DNA of 6,318 nt from NCBI GenBank assembly GCA_047616325.1, contig JBLHGN010000219.1:1-6318 (forward strand), read 5' to 3'. The notes under the pieces were generated by a model, which was not told where the DNA came from, searched no databases, and saw only the letters and a list, made by a program, of their open reading frames with translations. A program made the translations under genes and the position numbers. The DNA is from JBLHGN01 sp047616325. Lineage in GTDB: Bacteria; Pseudomonadota; Gammaproteobacteria; Pseudomonadales; Cellvibrionaceae. Positions 6,098-6,318 of the stretch are shown one piece after another. How positions within the stretch are numbered: position 1 is the stretch's first letter; every line of letters begins with the position of its first letter.

Positions 6098-6318
6098 ACT
6101 CCTCGTTACGAGGTCAGCGTTGTGCTTCCAATAACGACTGTCGGTGAACCGTAGGTGAAAAAAATGGAAATGTATGAATCGTTAAGATAATGTGAAACAA
6201 AACACGTTTTTCTGTGTCACAAGACTAGGACTTGATCGATAGTTCGGAAGCGGGGAGGAATAATTTCTTTGAGCTTCTTTGATTGCGGCTTTTAAATAGT
6301 CAGCAAGAAGAGGTGGCC
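6098..6318. other. Non-coding gap after rpoE, ending in a ribosome-site-like sequence
   Basis: No convincing gene lies in these 221 bp. A small hairpin, CCTCG-TTA-CGAGG (6101-6113), starts four bases after the rpoE stop but has no T run, so it is not a clear terminator. An imperfect 29-bp dyad (6192-6220, GTGA at one end and TCAC at the other) lies further on. GGGGAGGA (6252-6259) is a strong Shine-Dalgarno-like sequence that leads only to an 8-codon TTG frame. The last bases (AAGAAGAGGTGG, 6305-6316) look like a ribosome site for a gene starting beyond the edge, probably the anti-sigma factor. Confidence 0.45.

Noticed and set aside
6101..6113. Hairpin after rpoE as an intrinsic terminator
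   Set aside because: The 5-bp stem has no T run downstream, so it does not meet the usual pattern.

Overview
The window looks like ordinary chromosome of a gammaproteobacterium, probably a marine one related to Cellvibrionaceae, Saccharophagus or Teredinibacter. That placement is inferred from the moderate GC content, from the close match of NadB and the sigma factor to gammaproteobacterial families, and from the ParP-CheW-DUF2802 gene order known from Vibrio and Pseudomonas. It is not proved by any single marker.

Left part (1-3101, plus strand) is the tail of a polar flagellar chemotaxis cluster. It holds a ParP-type protein with a CheW-like C-terminal domain (cut by the left edge), then CheW, then a membrane-anchored DUF2802 protein. 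An unrecognised lipoprotein follows, overlapping the DUF2802 gene by 8 nt. In related bacteria the ParA-like ATPase ParC lies just upstream of ParP. ParC and ParP place chemoreceptor arrays at the cell pole, and CheW couples receptors to CheA. A good sigma-54 (-24/-12) promoter candidate lies in the unusually long ParP-CheW gap.

Middle part (3245-4918, minus strand) is nadB, L-aspartate oxidase, which catalyses the first step of NAD biosynthesis from aspartate. It is convergent with the lipoprotein gene, and weak hairpins lie in the 143-bp gap. Its start codon is TTG, at one of two possible positions.

Right part is a 594-bp divergent intergenic region followed by rpoE/algU (5513-6097, plus strand), the envelope-stress sigma factor. 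About 230-260 bp before rpoE is a near-consensus sigma-E promoter, which fits the autoregulation known for this family. A 221-bp gap follows rpoE. It ends in a Shine-Dalgarno-like sequence at the window edge, so the expected anti-sigma gene (rseA/mucA) probably begins just outside.

I see no mobile element, CRISPR array, tRNA or rRNA, and no clear sign of a new defence or metabolic system. The least explained items are the lipoprotein coupled to DUF2802, the promoter architecture, and the long non-coding gaps before and after rpoE.
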